This document shows, piece by piece, positions 31,606 through 39,256 of a DNA stretch of 39,256 bases (position 1 is the stretch's first letter; every line of letters starts with the position of its first letter). The notes beneath the pieces were generated by a model. That model was not told where the DNA came from, ran no database searches, and worked only from the letters and a program-made list of their open reading frames with translations. Location of the stretch: positions 1 through 39,256 of the forward strand of contig URQS01000029.1 in NCBI GenBank assembly GCA_900550035.1, read 5' to 3'. The position numbers and the translations under genes were made by a program. Source of the DNA: an uncultured Prevotella sp. (GTDB lineage Bacteria > Bacteroidota > Bacteroidia > Bacteroidales > Bacteroidaceae).

Positions 31606-32901
31606 TTATTCTACAGGAATGTCTGTGTTGACGTTCTTTGAACCCCAAAGAGCATAGTAGAAGATGTATGCTGCAGCAAGGAGTACAACGATGAAACTTG
31701 CCATATAGTTATGTGTGAGGTCGATAACAAGGCCCTGAATACCGATCATCACAGCGAAACCTGCAACCATCATCATGAAAGCACCAGAAGCCTTTGCCGT
31801 ATACTTGCCAAGACCCTCTGTAGCGAGGTTGAAGATACCACCCCACATTACAGATGCACAGAAACCTACAAGCATGATAGCAAAGATACCAACAGGAATC
31901 TCTCCCCACTTCAAGCTGAGAGTTGTGTAGTCAATACCCGGGAAACTAATAGTCTGTTCAACGGGGAGCATGATACCCAATGCAACAAGTACCATTGCAA
32001 CGAAGCTAACGGTAGCAATCATTGTCTTAGCAGAAACCTTACCACCAATCATACCGCCTACGAAACGTCCGATCAGCATGAAGATAAAGTAAACAGCACT
32101 AAGAGTACCAACGTAACCTGCATCCATAGCAAGACCTGGGTTTACTGCATCCTTAGCTGAAGTAAGGTAAGCAAGGATGTATGTTGGAGGACAAACCTCC
32201 ACAGCACCATAGATTGCAATTGCAAGCATACCAAGCTTGAAGTGACGGAACGAGAAGCAGCTATATTTGTCGTCTGCCAATGCGTCTGCCTTAGGCTGTT
32301 CTGGCTCCTGAATCTTTGTGAAGAAAATAACAACGAGTGCGAAAACAAAAATTGCAAGTGCAATCATCAACGCTGGAATTGCAGCTGAAACCTTAGCAGT
32401 ACTTGCATCGCCAATAAGTGCACCCATAAGGATGTAAACACAAACGGCTGCAGCCGAATTAAATACGCCACCAATCTGAACCAATTGGTTACCAGTGTTG
32501 CCACCACCACCAAGAAGGTTGAGCATTGGGTTTACAACGGTGTTGAGCATACACATGCAAAGACCAGAAATGAAAGCACCAATAAGGTAAACAACGAAGC
32601 CCATAGAGCCACTGAGCCACTGGATAAGAAGTCCAACAATACCTACAATAAGAGCGAGGAGGGCTGTCTTCTTGTAGCCAAACTTCTGAATAAGAAGACC
32701 TGCTGGGATACCCATAAGGAAGTAAGCGCCAAAGTTGCCATAGTTGCCTACCTGTGCAAGAGTATCAGATACACTAAAGTTGTTTTTCAGAATGACAGCC
32801 ATTGGTGAGCAAAGGTTGGTCACAAAGGCAATCATAGCAAAGAGGAAAATCATTGCAATGATAGCAACGAAGTTACCTTTTTTTGTTGTGGAATTTCCCA
32901 T
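31606..32901 (-). CDS. Glucose/galactose MFS transporter (FHS family, GluP/FucP-like)
   Basis: This 431-residue inner membrane protein has 12 hydrophobic segments and is a major facilitator of the fucose-galactose-glucose:H+ symporter type. The loop after TM2 reads IPAGLLIQKFGYKK (60-73), the family form of the MFS A-motif region, and a central cytoplasmic loop (about 200-220, rich in E, K, D) separates the two halves. Position between aldose 1-epimerase and galactokinase points to galactose (or glucose) uptake. Substrate is inferred from context and from the same gene order in other Bacteroidales. Hairpins lie on both sides of it. Confidence 0.9.
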   Translation of the reverse strand: MGNSTTKKGNFVAIIAMIFLFAMIAFVTNLCSPMAVILKNNFSVSDTLAQVGNYGNFGAYFLMGIPAGLLIQKFGYKKTALLALIVGIVGLLIQWLSGSMGFVVYLIGAFISGLCMCMLNTVVNPMLNLLGGGGNTGNQLVQIGGVFNSAAAVCVYILMGALIGDASTAKVSAAIPALMIALAIFVFALVVIFFTKIQEPEQPKADALADDKYSCFSFRHFKLGMLAIAIYGAVEVCPPTYILAYLTSAKDAVNPGLAMDAGYVGTLSAVYFIFMLIGRFVGGMIGGKVSAKTMIATVSFVAMVLVALGIMLPVEQTISFPGIDYTTLSLKWGEIPVGIFAIMLVGFCASVMWGGIFNLATEGLGKYTAKASGAFMMMVAGFAVMIGIQGLVIDLTHNYMASFIVVLLAAAYIFYYALWGSKNVNTDIPVE

Positions 32902-32954
32902 TGTTTTGTTTGTTGTTTTAGTTATTTTTTATTGATTAGTACATTCAACAAAGT

Positions 32955-33019
32955 TGCGGAGGGGTGATTCCTCCGCATTATTTTATGCAGTGTAGCGGAG
33001 GCGTGCAACCTCCGCTACA
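32955..33019 (-). terminator. Two related hairpins between galM and the transporter
   Basis: Hairpin one pairs TGTAGCGGAGG (32991-33001) with CCTCCGCTACA (33009-33019); hairpin two pairs TGCGGAGG (32955-32962) with CCTCCGCA (32970-32977). Both share GCGGAGG..GTG..CCTCCGC, so they look like copies of one element. They begin 9 bases after the galM stop and could terminate in part or protect the galM message. Confidence 0.65.
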
Positions 33020-33027
33020 TAGTTTGT

Positions 33028-34119
33028 CTACTTTTCTACTCCGAACTTATACACTGTCTTCTGTGTATACTGTTCACCAGGATTCAAAACCACTGATGGG
33101 AAGTAAGGATGGTTCGGTGAATCAGGGAAGTGCTGTGCTTCAAAGCAGATAGCACTGCGGCGTGGGAATGTAGCACCGTTCTGTCCCTTATATCCGTCAG
33201 CCCAGTTGTCGCTGTAAACCTGAACACCTGGCTCTGTGGTATACACCTCCATTGTTCTGCCACTTACCGGCTCCTTGATACGTGCTGCAAAGCTGAGTTC
33301 GCCCTCTTCCTTCTTGTTGAGCACGAAGCAATGGTCATAACCTGCACCATTCTTGATTTGTTCGTGGTCGGCATCAATGTCCTGACCTACAGTCTTCGGC
33401 GTACGGAAGTCGAATGGTGTACCCTTTACGAAACGCACTTCTCCAGTAGGAATGGAAGTCTCATCTATCGGCAGATAGTAGTCTGCATTAATCTCGCACT
33501 CCAGATTTTCGATAGAAGGAGTCGGGTTAGCAATGCCTGCGAGTGAGAAGAATCCATGACTTGTTAGGTTTACAACAGTCTTCTTATTTGTTGTAGCCAT
33601 ATATTCAATAACAAGTTCGTTGTCGTCAGTGAACGAGTATTCAACTGTTACTTTCATCTCACCAGAGAAACCTTCTTCACCATAAGGACTTACGTACTTC
33701 AGTACGAGTGTGTGCTCGTTCATCTGAAGTGCTTCCCATACTTTTGCGTTGAAGCCTTTCAAGCCACCATGTAAACAGTTTGGACCGTTGTTAATAGGCA
33801 ACTGATATTCCTTGCCATGAAGCTGAAAACGTCCCTTGCAGATACGATTGCCATAACGTCCTACAAGTGTAGACAAATAAGGTTCGGGAGAATTTATAAC
33901 GTCTTGAATGTTGTCATGGCCCTGAATCACATTAGCTCTATTGCCATTCTTATCTGGAACCATAATTGCAACGAGTGCACCACCATAATTAGTAATAGCA
34001 ACCTCATTGCCTTGATTGTTTTTCAAGATATAAAGGTCGGTCTCTTTACCGCCTACTGTAGTCTGAAAATCGCTTCTCTTCAGACCGCAGATATTTTCTG
34101 TTTCGGTTGTGTTAATCAT
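33028..34119 (-). CDS. galM: Aldose 1-epimerase (mutarotase)
   Basis: GalM interconverts the alpha and beta anomers of galactose so that galactokinase receives the alpha form. The 363-residue product shows the expected conserved segments: NGPNCLHGGLKGFNAKVWE with the first catalytic His, LTSHGFFSLAG with the second, and CFEAQHFPDSPNHP with the catalytic Glu near the C-terminus. No signal peptide is visible (start MINTTETENICG), so it is likely cytoplasmic. It heads galM-galP-galK behind a good promoter (34152-34183). Confidence 0.95.
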   Translation of the reverse strand: MINTTETENICGLKRSDFQTTVGGKETDLYILKNNQGNEVAITNYGGALVAIMVPDKNGNRANVIQGHDNIQDVINSPEPYLSTLVGRYGNRICKGRFQLHGKEYQLPINNGPNCLHGGLKGFNAKVWEALQMNEHTLVLKYVSPYGEEGFSGEMKVTVEYSFTDDNELVIEYMATTNKKTVVNLTSHGFFSLAGIANPTPSIENLECEINADYYLPIDETSIPTGEVRFVKGTPFDFRTPKTVGQDIDADHEQIKNGAGYDHCFVLNKKEEGELSFAARIKEPVSGRTMEVYTTEPGVQVYSDNWADGYKGQNGATFPRRSAICFEAQHFPDSPNHPYFPSVVLNPGEQYTQKTVYKFGVEK

Positions 34120-34151
34120 AAATTAAGTTTTTTAGTTACTTATATAGTATG

Positions 34152-34183
34152 CAAAGTAACCAAAAAAAAATGTAACATACAAA
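34152..34183 (-). promoter_or_regulatory. Promoter of galM-galP-galK
   Basis: On the minus strand TTTG (34183-34180), a 20-base spacer and TTACTTTG (34159-34152), one mismatch from TAnnTTTG. The -33 box overlaps the edge of the folC terminator region. No operator palindrome was recognised nearby. Confidence 0.6.
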
Positions 34184-34185
34184 AG

Positions 34186-34211
34186 AAAGCACCAAAATTA
34201 CTTGGTGCTTT
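34186..34211 (-). terminator. Terminator of folC operon
   Basis: A 10-bp perfect stem (AAAGCACCAA at 34186-34195, TTGGTGCTTT at 34202-34211) with a 6-base loop lies 13 bases after the folC stop, followed on the minus strand by CTTTTG and a later T9 run. It closes grpE-dnaJ-folC. Confidence 0.8.
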
Positions 34212-34224
34212 CCGTTAAAAACAA

Positions 34225-35520
34225 TTAATTGTTATTTTCTAAATATGTGAGAAGGTCAGCAACCACATAACTGCTACCTCCGATGAAGATAAAATCTTCT
34301 GGCGAAGCTTCTTTACAAGCGGCTTTATACGCTGCTTCAACACTACTATAGCATGTGCCGTGAAAACCACACTCCTCTCCTATCTTCTGTATTTCATCCT
34401 CTGTAATGGCTCGATGTGTTGTTGCTTTGCAGAAATAGTAGACTGCATCTTTCGGTAGCATAGCCATAACATGAGTTACGTCTTTGTCGTCCACCATTCC
34501 GAAAACAATACGCTTTGTCTTGCCCTTCTGTCTAACAATCTGTTTACAAAGGTAGTTCCAACCAGCTACGTTATGTCCCGTATCACAAATGGTGAGCGGA
34601 GTTTTGCACAATGTCTGCCAGCGACCAAGAAGTCCAGTTGACTCACATACATTAGCAAAACCTGCAGTAACGCAATCGGTATTTTTAATAATTCCAAGCT
34701 TGCGTAATTGGTTGACAGCGTTGAGTACTGTATTGGTGTTCTTCTGTTGGTAATCGCCACATAATTCGCCTTTAATAATGCCGTATGTCTTTGTTTTATA
34801 ACGCATAACGTCATTTTCTTCAAGCGAATATCCAAATACCTCTTTGCTGTCTTCTGCGAAGACAATGGGGGCATTTACTGCTTTCGCCTTAGCTTCAAAC
34901 ACCTCGCGTGTCTCATCACAGCACTCCCCTATCACAACTGGCACATTAGGCTTTATGATGCCAGCCTTCTCTGCGGCTATCTTTGCCAGGGTGTTGCCAA
35001 GAAACTGAGTGTGGTCGAAACTGATATTTGTTATGACAGATAGAAGCGGCGTGATGATATTGGTGCAATCGAGCCTACCTCCCAAGCCAACTTCAATGAC
35101 TGCAATATCAACCTCTTTCTCTGCGAAATATTTGAAAGCAAGTGCGGTTGTGAGTTCAAAGAAAGACGGATGTAGTGGTTCAAAGAAGTCGCGCTCTTGT
35201 TCAACAAAGTCTACAATATATTGATCATCAATGCACTTGCCGTTTATACGGATACGTTCGCGAAAATCTACAAGATGCGGAGAAGTGTAAAGTCCGACTT
35301 TGTAGCCAGCCGACTGAAGTATAGCTGCCAAGGTATGCGAGCAGGAACCTTTTCCGTTAGTTCCTGCCACGTGTATGGTCTTGAACTTGCGGTGAGGATG
35401 GTCGAAATGGCAATCAAGCTCCTCCGTGTTGAACAATCCCTCCTTATAAGCAGAAGCCCCCACCTTTTCAAAGACGGGGGTCGAATTAAATAGATATTCT
35501 ATCGTTTCCTGATAATTCAT
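34225..35520 (-). CDS. folC: Folylpolyglutamate synthase / dihydrofolate synthase
   Basis: FolC joins glutamate to dihydropteroate and adds the polyglutamate tail of folates, using ATP. The 431-residue Mur-ligase-like protein has the P-loop GTNGKGS (53-59), the YTSPHLVDFRERI segment, EVGLGGRLDCTN and SFDHTQFLGNT in order, all characteristic of FolC. It lies 25 bases after dnaJ on the same strand and is the last gene before a terminator, so it is probably read from the grpE-dnaJ message. One- or two-function activity (DHFS plus FPGS) is inferred from the family. Confidence 0.95.
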   Translation of the reverse strand: MNYQETIEYLFNSTPVFEKVGASAYKEGLFNTEELDCHFDHPHRKFKTIHVAGTNGKGSCSHTLAAILQSAGYKVGLYTSPHLVDFRERIRINGKCIDDQYIVDFVEQERDFFEPLHPSFFELTTALAFKYFAEKEVDIAVIEVGLGGRLDCTNIITPLLSVITNISFDHTQFLGNTLAKIAAEKAGIIKPNVPVVIGECCDETREVFEAKAKAVNAPIVFAEDSKEVFGYSLEENDVMRYKTKTYGIIKGELCGDYQQKNTNTVLNAVNQLRKLGIIKNTDCVTAGFANVCESTGLLGRWQTLCKTPLTICDTGHNVAGWNYLCKQIVRQKGKTKRIVFGMVDDKDVTHVMAMLPKDAVYYFCKATTHRAITEDEIQKIGEECGFHGTCYSSVEAAYKAACKEASPEDFIFIGGSSYVVADLLTYLENNN

Positions 35521-35545
35521 TTCTGTGAGGTCAACTCGTTGGTTA

Positions 35546-36718
35546 TTAGTTGAAATAATTCTTGAAGCGTTCGAAGATAGACTTCTTTGTCTCCTTATCG
35601 CCCTTGAAGTTATCGCTTCCTACGAACGACTCAACAGCCTTCTTCTCATCTTTCGACAGGGTCTTCGGAACATATACGCTGATGTTTACAACGAGATCGC
35701 CTGTGCCCGTGCCATAGCCTTGAACAGAAGGCAGACCCTTGCCGCGCAAACGGAGCGTCTTACCAGGTTGTGTGCCCGGTTCAATCTTTATCTTAACCTT
35801 TGATCCGTCGATAGTAGGTATCTCTACGTTGCCTCCAAGTACTGCTGTAGGGAAGTCGAGCAACAAATTGTAAATCACGTCGTTGCCATCGCGTACAAAT
35901 GTGTCATTAGGCTCCTCTGAGATGTACACTTGAATGTCGCCATTGATGCCATTATGCTGTCCGGCACTACCCTTGCCCGGAACGTTTACTACCATTCCTT
36001 CTGCTACACCTGCTGGTATCTTGATTTCGACAACCTCTTCACCTTTTACGATGCCCGTGCCGCCACATTCCTTGCACTTATTCTTTATGACAGTACCTTC
36101 ACCATGACAAGTGGGACACTCCGACTGGGTTTGCATCATGCCAAGCATAGTGCGGACGGTGCGAGTAACAACACCGCTACCGTGACAAGTAGGACATGTT
36201 TCGCTTGCACTACCATTCTCGGCACCCGAACCATTACAATGTGTACATGTAACGTCCTTCTTCACCTTGAACTTCTTTGTAGTTCCGGTAGCAATCTCCT
36301 GCAGAGAGAGTGTCACCTTTATGCGCAAATCGGCACCGCGGTACTGTGGCTTCTGACGTTGACCGCCACCACCGAATCCGCCAAAACCACCGAATCCACC
36401 ACCATGTCCGCCGAACACATCGCCGAACATAGAGAAGATATCGTCCATAGAGAAACCACCTGCGCCACCGAATCCGCCGCCACCGAATCCGCCACCAGGA
36501 GCATCAAAGCCGAACTGGTCGTATTGCTGGCGTTTCTGAGGATCGTGAAGTACGTCGTAAGCTTCAGCAGCTTCCTTGAACTTCTCCTCAGCCTCTGTAT
36601 TGCCTGGGTTACGGTCGGGGTGATATTTGATAGCTATCTTTCGATATGCCTTCTTAATTTCGTCGTCTGTGGCGGTCTTGCTGACGCCAAGCACTTCATA
36701 ATAGTCTCTCTTTGCCAT
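35546..36718 (-). CDS. dnaJ: Chaperone DnaJ (type I Hsp40)
   Basis: DnaJ delivers unfolded proteins to DnaK and stimulates its ATPase. The 390-residue product has all type I parts: J domain with HPD at 33-35, a Gly/Phe-rich linker (about 75-120), four CxxCxGxG zinc motifs (Cys158/161, 175/178, 201/204, 215/218), and C-terminal substrate-binding domains. It lies 27 bases after grpE and 25 before folC. DnaK is not in the window, as is usual in Bacteroidales, where grpE and dnaJ sit apart from it. Confidence 0.97.
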   Translation of the reverse strand: MAKRDYYEVLGVSKTATDDEIKKAYRKIAIKYHPDRNPGNTEAEEKFKEAAEAYDVLHDPQKRQQYDQFGFDAPGGGFGGGGFGGAGGFSMDDIFSMFGDVFGGHGGGFGGFGGFGGGGQRQKPQYRGADLRIKVTLSLQEIATGTTKKFKVKKDVTCTHCNGSGAENGSASETCPTCHGSGVVTRTVRTMLGMMQTQSECPTCHGEGTVIKNKCKECGGTGIVKGEEVVEIKIPAGVAEGMVVNVPGKGSAGQHNGINGDIQVYISEEPNDTFVRDGNDVIYNLLLDFPTAVLGGNVEIPTIDGSKVKIKIEPGTQPGKTLRLRGKGLPSVQGYGTGTGDLVVNISVYVPKTLSKDEKKAVESFVGSDNFKGDKETKKSIFERFKNYFN

Positions 36719-36745
36719 TATATATTAATGTATAAGTGGTTTTAA

Positions 36746-37336
36746 TTACTGTCCTACTGCTACCTTCGCGTGACGAATAACCTTATCATTGAGCTGATAG
36801 CCCGTCTGAACGCAGTCGATAACTTTACCTTTTTTGTCATCGCCCATACCCGGAACCATTGCAACGGCTTCGTGAAAGTCGACATCGAAGTCCTTTCCTT
36901 CTGTCTCAATTTTTCTTACGCCGAGCGATTCGAGCGTCTTGTTAAACTTGTTGAAAATAATCTGTACGCCTTCCTTGATAGCATTTACGTCTTCTGTTTT
37001 ATCAGCAATGGCGCGTTCAAAGTCGTCAAGAATCGGCAGGAAAGCACAAACAGCCTTCTCGCTACCATTGAGCAGAAGCTCCGCCTTTTCCTTGAGTGTA
37101 CGCTTGCGATAGTTGTCAAATTCTGCAACTGCACGCAGATACTTGTCTTTGTACTGCTCTACTTCTTTCTTGGCTGCTTCAAGCTGCTCCTCTACTGTGA
37201 GTTCCGTTGTCTTCTCTTCTGCCGAATTGTCAGTGTTTGCAGATGTGTCTTCTGTATTGTCATCAGAAATCACATTGTTTTCAACGTTCTCATCATTGAT
37301 TTCGATGTTATTCCCTGTATTTTCGTTATTTTTCAT
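36746..37336 (-). CDS. grpE: Nucleotide exchange factor GrpE
   Basis: GrpE releases ADP from DnaK to complete the chaperone cycle. The 196-residue product has an acidic, low-complexity N-terminal tail rich in N, E and D (1-50), a long helical dimerisation region (about 50-115, EEQLEAAKKEVEQYKDKYLR then FDNYRKRTLKE) and the conserved C-terminal beta-domain ending in VIRHAKVAVGQ. It heads grpE-dnaJ-folC. No CIRCE element is present upstream, so HrcA control is not indicated; I also find no convincing promoter box in the short gap to the ABC-F terminator. Confidence 0.96.
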   Translation of the reverse strand: MKNNENTGNNIEINDENVENNVISDDNTEDTSANTDNSAEEKTTELTVEEQLEAAKKEVEQYKDKYLRAVAEFDNYRKRTLKEKAELLLNGSEKAVCAFLPILDDFERAIADKTEDVNAIKEGVQIIFNKFNKTLESLGVRKIETEGKDFDVDFHEAVAMVPGMGDDKKGKVIDCVQTGYQLNDKVIRHAKVAVGQ

Positions 37337-37405
37337 ATTATATTAAACTTTAGTATTTATATGTTATTTAGCAAATACCTTGCCAATTTATGTTTCACGA
37401 AAAAA

Positions 37406-37448
37406 AATAGAGACAACATAGACATAAATTGTATATGCTGTCTCTATT
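37406..37448 (-). terminator. Strong terminator of the ABC-F gene
   Basis: A 15-bp stem (37406-37420 with 37434-37448, AATAGAGACAACATA and near complement, one mismatch) is followed on the minus strand by a run of seven or more T residues and TTTTTCGTG. It is the best intrinsic terminator in the window and lies 35 bases past the stop. Confidence 0.9.
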
Positions 37449-37482
37449 GCTATGTCGTTTAAACTATTTAATGTTAATCGAA

Positions 37483-39102
37483 TTAACCTTTTGCGTACAT
37501 TTTAGCTTTCAGCTCCTTTATCTCCTCGTTGTAAATGTAATCATCGTAATCCATGAGTTTATCGATAGTGCCGTTTGGCGTAAGCTCTATGATACGATTT
37601 GCTACAGTCTGAATAAACTCGTGGTCATGGCTTGAGAACAAAATGTTGCCTTTGAAACCAACGAGGTTGTTATTAAACGCCTGAATGCTCTCGAGGTCGA
37701 GGTGGTTGGTTGGCGTGTCAAGGATCAGACAGTTAGCATTCTTTAGCTGCATACGTGCAATCATACAACGCATACGCTCGCCTCCAGAGAGTACGTTCAC
37801 CTTCTTCAGTACCTCTTCGCCAGAGAAGAGCATGCGTCCGAGGAAGCCCTTCATTACGACTTCGTTACCCGGACCATACTGCGAGAGCCAGTCGACAAGG
37901 TTCTTGTCGTTTTGGAAGAATTCTGTATTGTCGAGTGGCAAGTAGGCTGTTGTGATTGTCACGCCCCATTTGAATGTTCCTGCTGTAGCTTCACGATTGC
38001 CATTAATTATCTCGAAGAGCGCAGTCATTGCCTTTGGGTTATGGCTGAGGAACACAACCTTCTCTCCCTTTTCTATGTTGAAGCTTACGTTGTCAAAGAG
38101 TACTGTACCGTCATCATCAACTGCCTTCAAGCCCTCAACTTCAAGAATCTGGTTGCCTGGTTCGCGCTCCATCTGGAAGATAATGCCTGGGTACTTGCGG
38201 CTTGATGGACGAATTTCCTCGACATTGAGCTTCTCAAGCATCTTCTTACGCGATGTTGTCTGCTTACTCTTTGCCACGTTTGCAGAGAAACGACGAATGA
38301 ACTCCTCAAGTTCCTTGCGCTTCTCCTCTGCCTTCTGGCGTTGGTTCTGTGCCTGACGCAGAGCGAGCTGTGACGACTCGTACCAGAAAGAATAGTTGCC
38401 GGCAAACACTGTAACCTTTCCGAAGTCGATATCCACGGTCTGTGTGCTGACTGCATCAAGGAAGTGGCGGTCGTGGCTTACAACGAGCACCGTTTGCTCA
38501 ACATTGCTCAAATACTCCTCAAGCCACTGTACGGTGTCGAGGTCCAAGTCGTTGGTAGGCTCGTCAAGCAAGAGGTTGTCCGGATTGCCGAAGAGAGCCT
38601 TTGCAAGCATCACGCGCACTTTCTCGTTGTTTGACAGTTCGCTCATCTGCTTTTCGTGCAGCGATTCGGGTATACCGAGGTTAGAGAGCATCTGTGCAGC
38701 ATTGCTTTCTGCCTCCCAACCTTCCATCTCTGCAAATTTCAACTCAAGGTCGGCAGCACGTACACCATCCTCCTCGGTCATCTCTGCCTTGCTGTAGAGT
38801 TCCTCACGCTCCTTCATGTTCTTCCAGAGAGGTTCGTGACCCATGAGCACGGTATCAAGTACGCGGTATGCGTCGAACTTAAAGTGGTCCTGTTCGAGCA
38901 CAGAGAGACGCTCACCAGGACCGAGTTCTACAGAACCCTTGTTTGGCTCCAAATCGCCACTGATAGCGCGGAGCAATGTAGACTTACCAGCACCATTCGC
39001 GCCGATAACTCCGTAAATATTGCCTGGAGTAAACTTCAGATTTACGTCCTTGTAGAGAACTCTCTTACCAAATTGAATAGCGAGATTGCTAACTGTTATC
39101 AT
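37483..39102 (-). CDS. ABC-F translation factor with degenerate second ATPase site
   Basis: ABC-F proteins are soluble twin-ATPase proteins that act on stalled ribosomes through the E site. In this 539-residue member NBD1 is intact: Walker A GANGAGKST (34-42), signature LSNNEKVR (156-163), Walker B LLLDEPTNDLD (177-187) with Glu181, and switch His210. The interdomain linker (about 240-300) is a charged coiled helix pair. NBD2 keeps LSGGE (438-442) and His492, but Walker A reads FLSHNPKAMT (351-360) with no GxGKST, and Walker B LILDTPTNHLD (459-469) has Thr463 where the catalytic Glu belongs. Only one site should hydrolyse ATP. Whether it acts as a housekeeping factor or in antibiotic protection cannot be told. 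Confidence 0.92.
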   Translation of the reverse strand: MITVSNLAIQFGKRVLYKDVNLKFTPGNIYGVIGANGAGKSTLLRAISGDLEPNKGSVELGPGERLSVLEQDHFKFDAYRVLDTVLMGHEPLWKNMKEREELYSKAEMTEEDGVRAADLELKFAEMEGWEAESNAAQMLSNLGIPESLHEKQMSELSNNEKVRVMLAKALFGNPDNLLLDEPTNDLDLDTVQWLEEYLSNVEQTVLVVSHDRHFLDAVSTQTVDIDFGKVTVFAGNYSFWYESSQLALRQAQNQRQKAEEKRKELEEFIRRFSANVAKSKQTTSRKKMLEKLNVEEIRPSSRKYPGIIFQMEREPGNQILEVEGLKAVDDDGTVLFDNVSFNIEKGEKVVFLSHNPKAMTALFEIINGNREATAGTFKWGVTITTAYLPLDNTEFFQNDKNLVDWLSQYGPGNEVVMKGFLGRMLFSGEEVLKKVNVLSGGERMRCMIARMQLKNANCLILDTPTNHLDLESIQAFNNNLVGFKGNILFSSHDHEFIQTVANRIIELTPNGTIDKLMDYDDYIYNEEIKELKAKMYAKG

Positions 39103-39135
39103 ATTGCCTTTTATTCTTTATGTTGTTTCGAGGTG

Positions 39136-39167
39136 CAAAGTTACACATTATTTTCTGGATGGGCAAA
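39136..39167 (-). promoter_or_regulatory. Promoter of the ABC-F gene
   Basis: On the minus strand TTTG (39167-39164), 20 bases, then TAACTTTG (39143-39136) followed by CA: a near-ideal Bacteroidetes promoter. The leader is about 25 bases. Beyond 39167 to the end of the window I see only A/T-rich sequence. Confidence 0.75.
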
Positions 39168-39256
39168 TTTTATGGTTAGCATATCTAAACTATAGTTTGG
39201 CAGTAAAAAAGGATAATTGTAGTGTCTTTTTTTAAATAAGGTTGACACCCTAAATC

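Noticed and set aside
35930..36745. 271-codon open frame opposite dnaJ
   Set aside because: It mirrors the Gly/Phe-rich and zinc-finger codons of dnaJ and gives a low-complexity threonine/alanine-rich product.
37337..37405. CIRCE heat-shock operator upstream of grpE
   Set aside because: No TTAGCACTC/GAGTGCTAA pair is present in the gap.

Overview
The window looks like chromosomal DNA from a Bacteroidales bacterium, most likely Prevotella or a close relative. Three things point there. Bacteroidetes-type promoters are present (TAnnTTTG near -7, in the best cases with TTTG 19-20 bp upstream). Purine-rich Shine-Dalgarno sites are mostly missing. The gene content is typical of the group: a GT3-type glycogen synthase, a TamA-like outer membrane lipoprotein, an M64 peptidase, a galM-galP-galK set and a fused Nfn/GltD-like flavoprotein. 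I see no rRNA, tRNA, transposase, prophage, CRISPR array or restriction system; this is mainly a core-genome segment in compact operons.

Layout. 77-1609 (-): a DUF486 membrane protein, a TtcA-like tRNA thiolation enzyme and an exported rhodanese, separated by a GC-rich palindromic repeat (1626-1725) from the 782-residue Nfn-like oxidoreductase (1742-4090) and serS (4232-5521). 5708-6307 (-): rpmA and rplU with a terminator and promoter. 6633-10927 (-): glycogen phosphorylase and GT3 glycogen synthase, a two-gene glycogen unit followed by a long stem-loop. 11105-11527 (+): an orphan exported protein. 11593-15676 (-): rfbC-rfbD-rfbB-DUF1846, the last three steps of dTDP-rhamnose synthesis plus an uncharacterised family. 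15866-16705 (+): an exported alpha/beta hydrolase. 16769-17806 (-): galE. 18034-20035 (+): an acidic unknown protein, pflA and a CoiA-like unknown protein. 20059-20207: repeats and a hairpin. 20245-26575 (-): a probable six-gene operon, SpoU methyltransferase-folK-like-M64 peptidase-TPR protein-clpC-pgpA, starting at a symmetric divergent promoter that also serves the TamA-like lipoprotein (26721-28943, +). 29200-30297 (+): dinB. 30367-34119 (-): galM-galP-galK with internal hairpins. 34225-37336 (-): grpE-dnaJ-folC. 37483-39102 (-): an ABC-F translation factor with its own promoter and strong terminator.

How the parts fit. Sugar handling dominates: galactose uptake and phosphorylation (galM, galP, galK) and galE, glycogen making and breaking, and dTDP-rhamnose for surface polysaccharide. 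The rest is translation (serS, L21, L27, ABC-F, two RNA-modification enzymes), protein quality control (grpE, dnaJ, clpC), folate (folC and a folK-like gene) and envelope biogenesis.

No complete new system is evident. The best leads are the CoiA-like protein with an eroded nuclease site downstream of pflA, the folK-like protein lacking both conserved arginines, the DUF1846 gene inside the rhamnose operon, the GC-rich repeat elements, and the perfectly symmetric divergent promoter.
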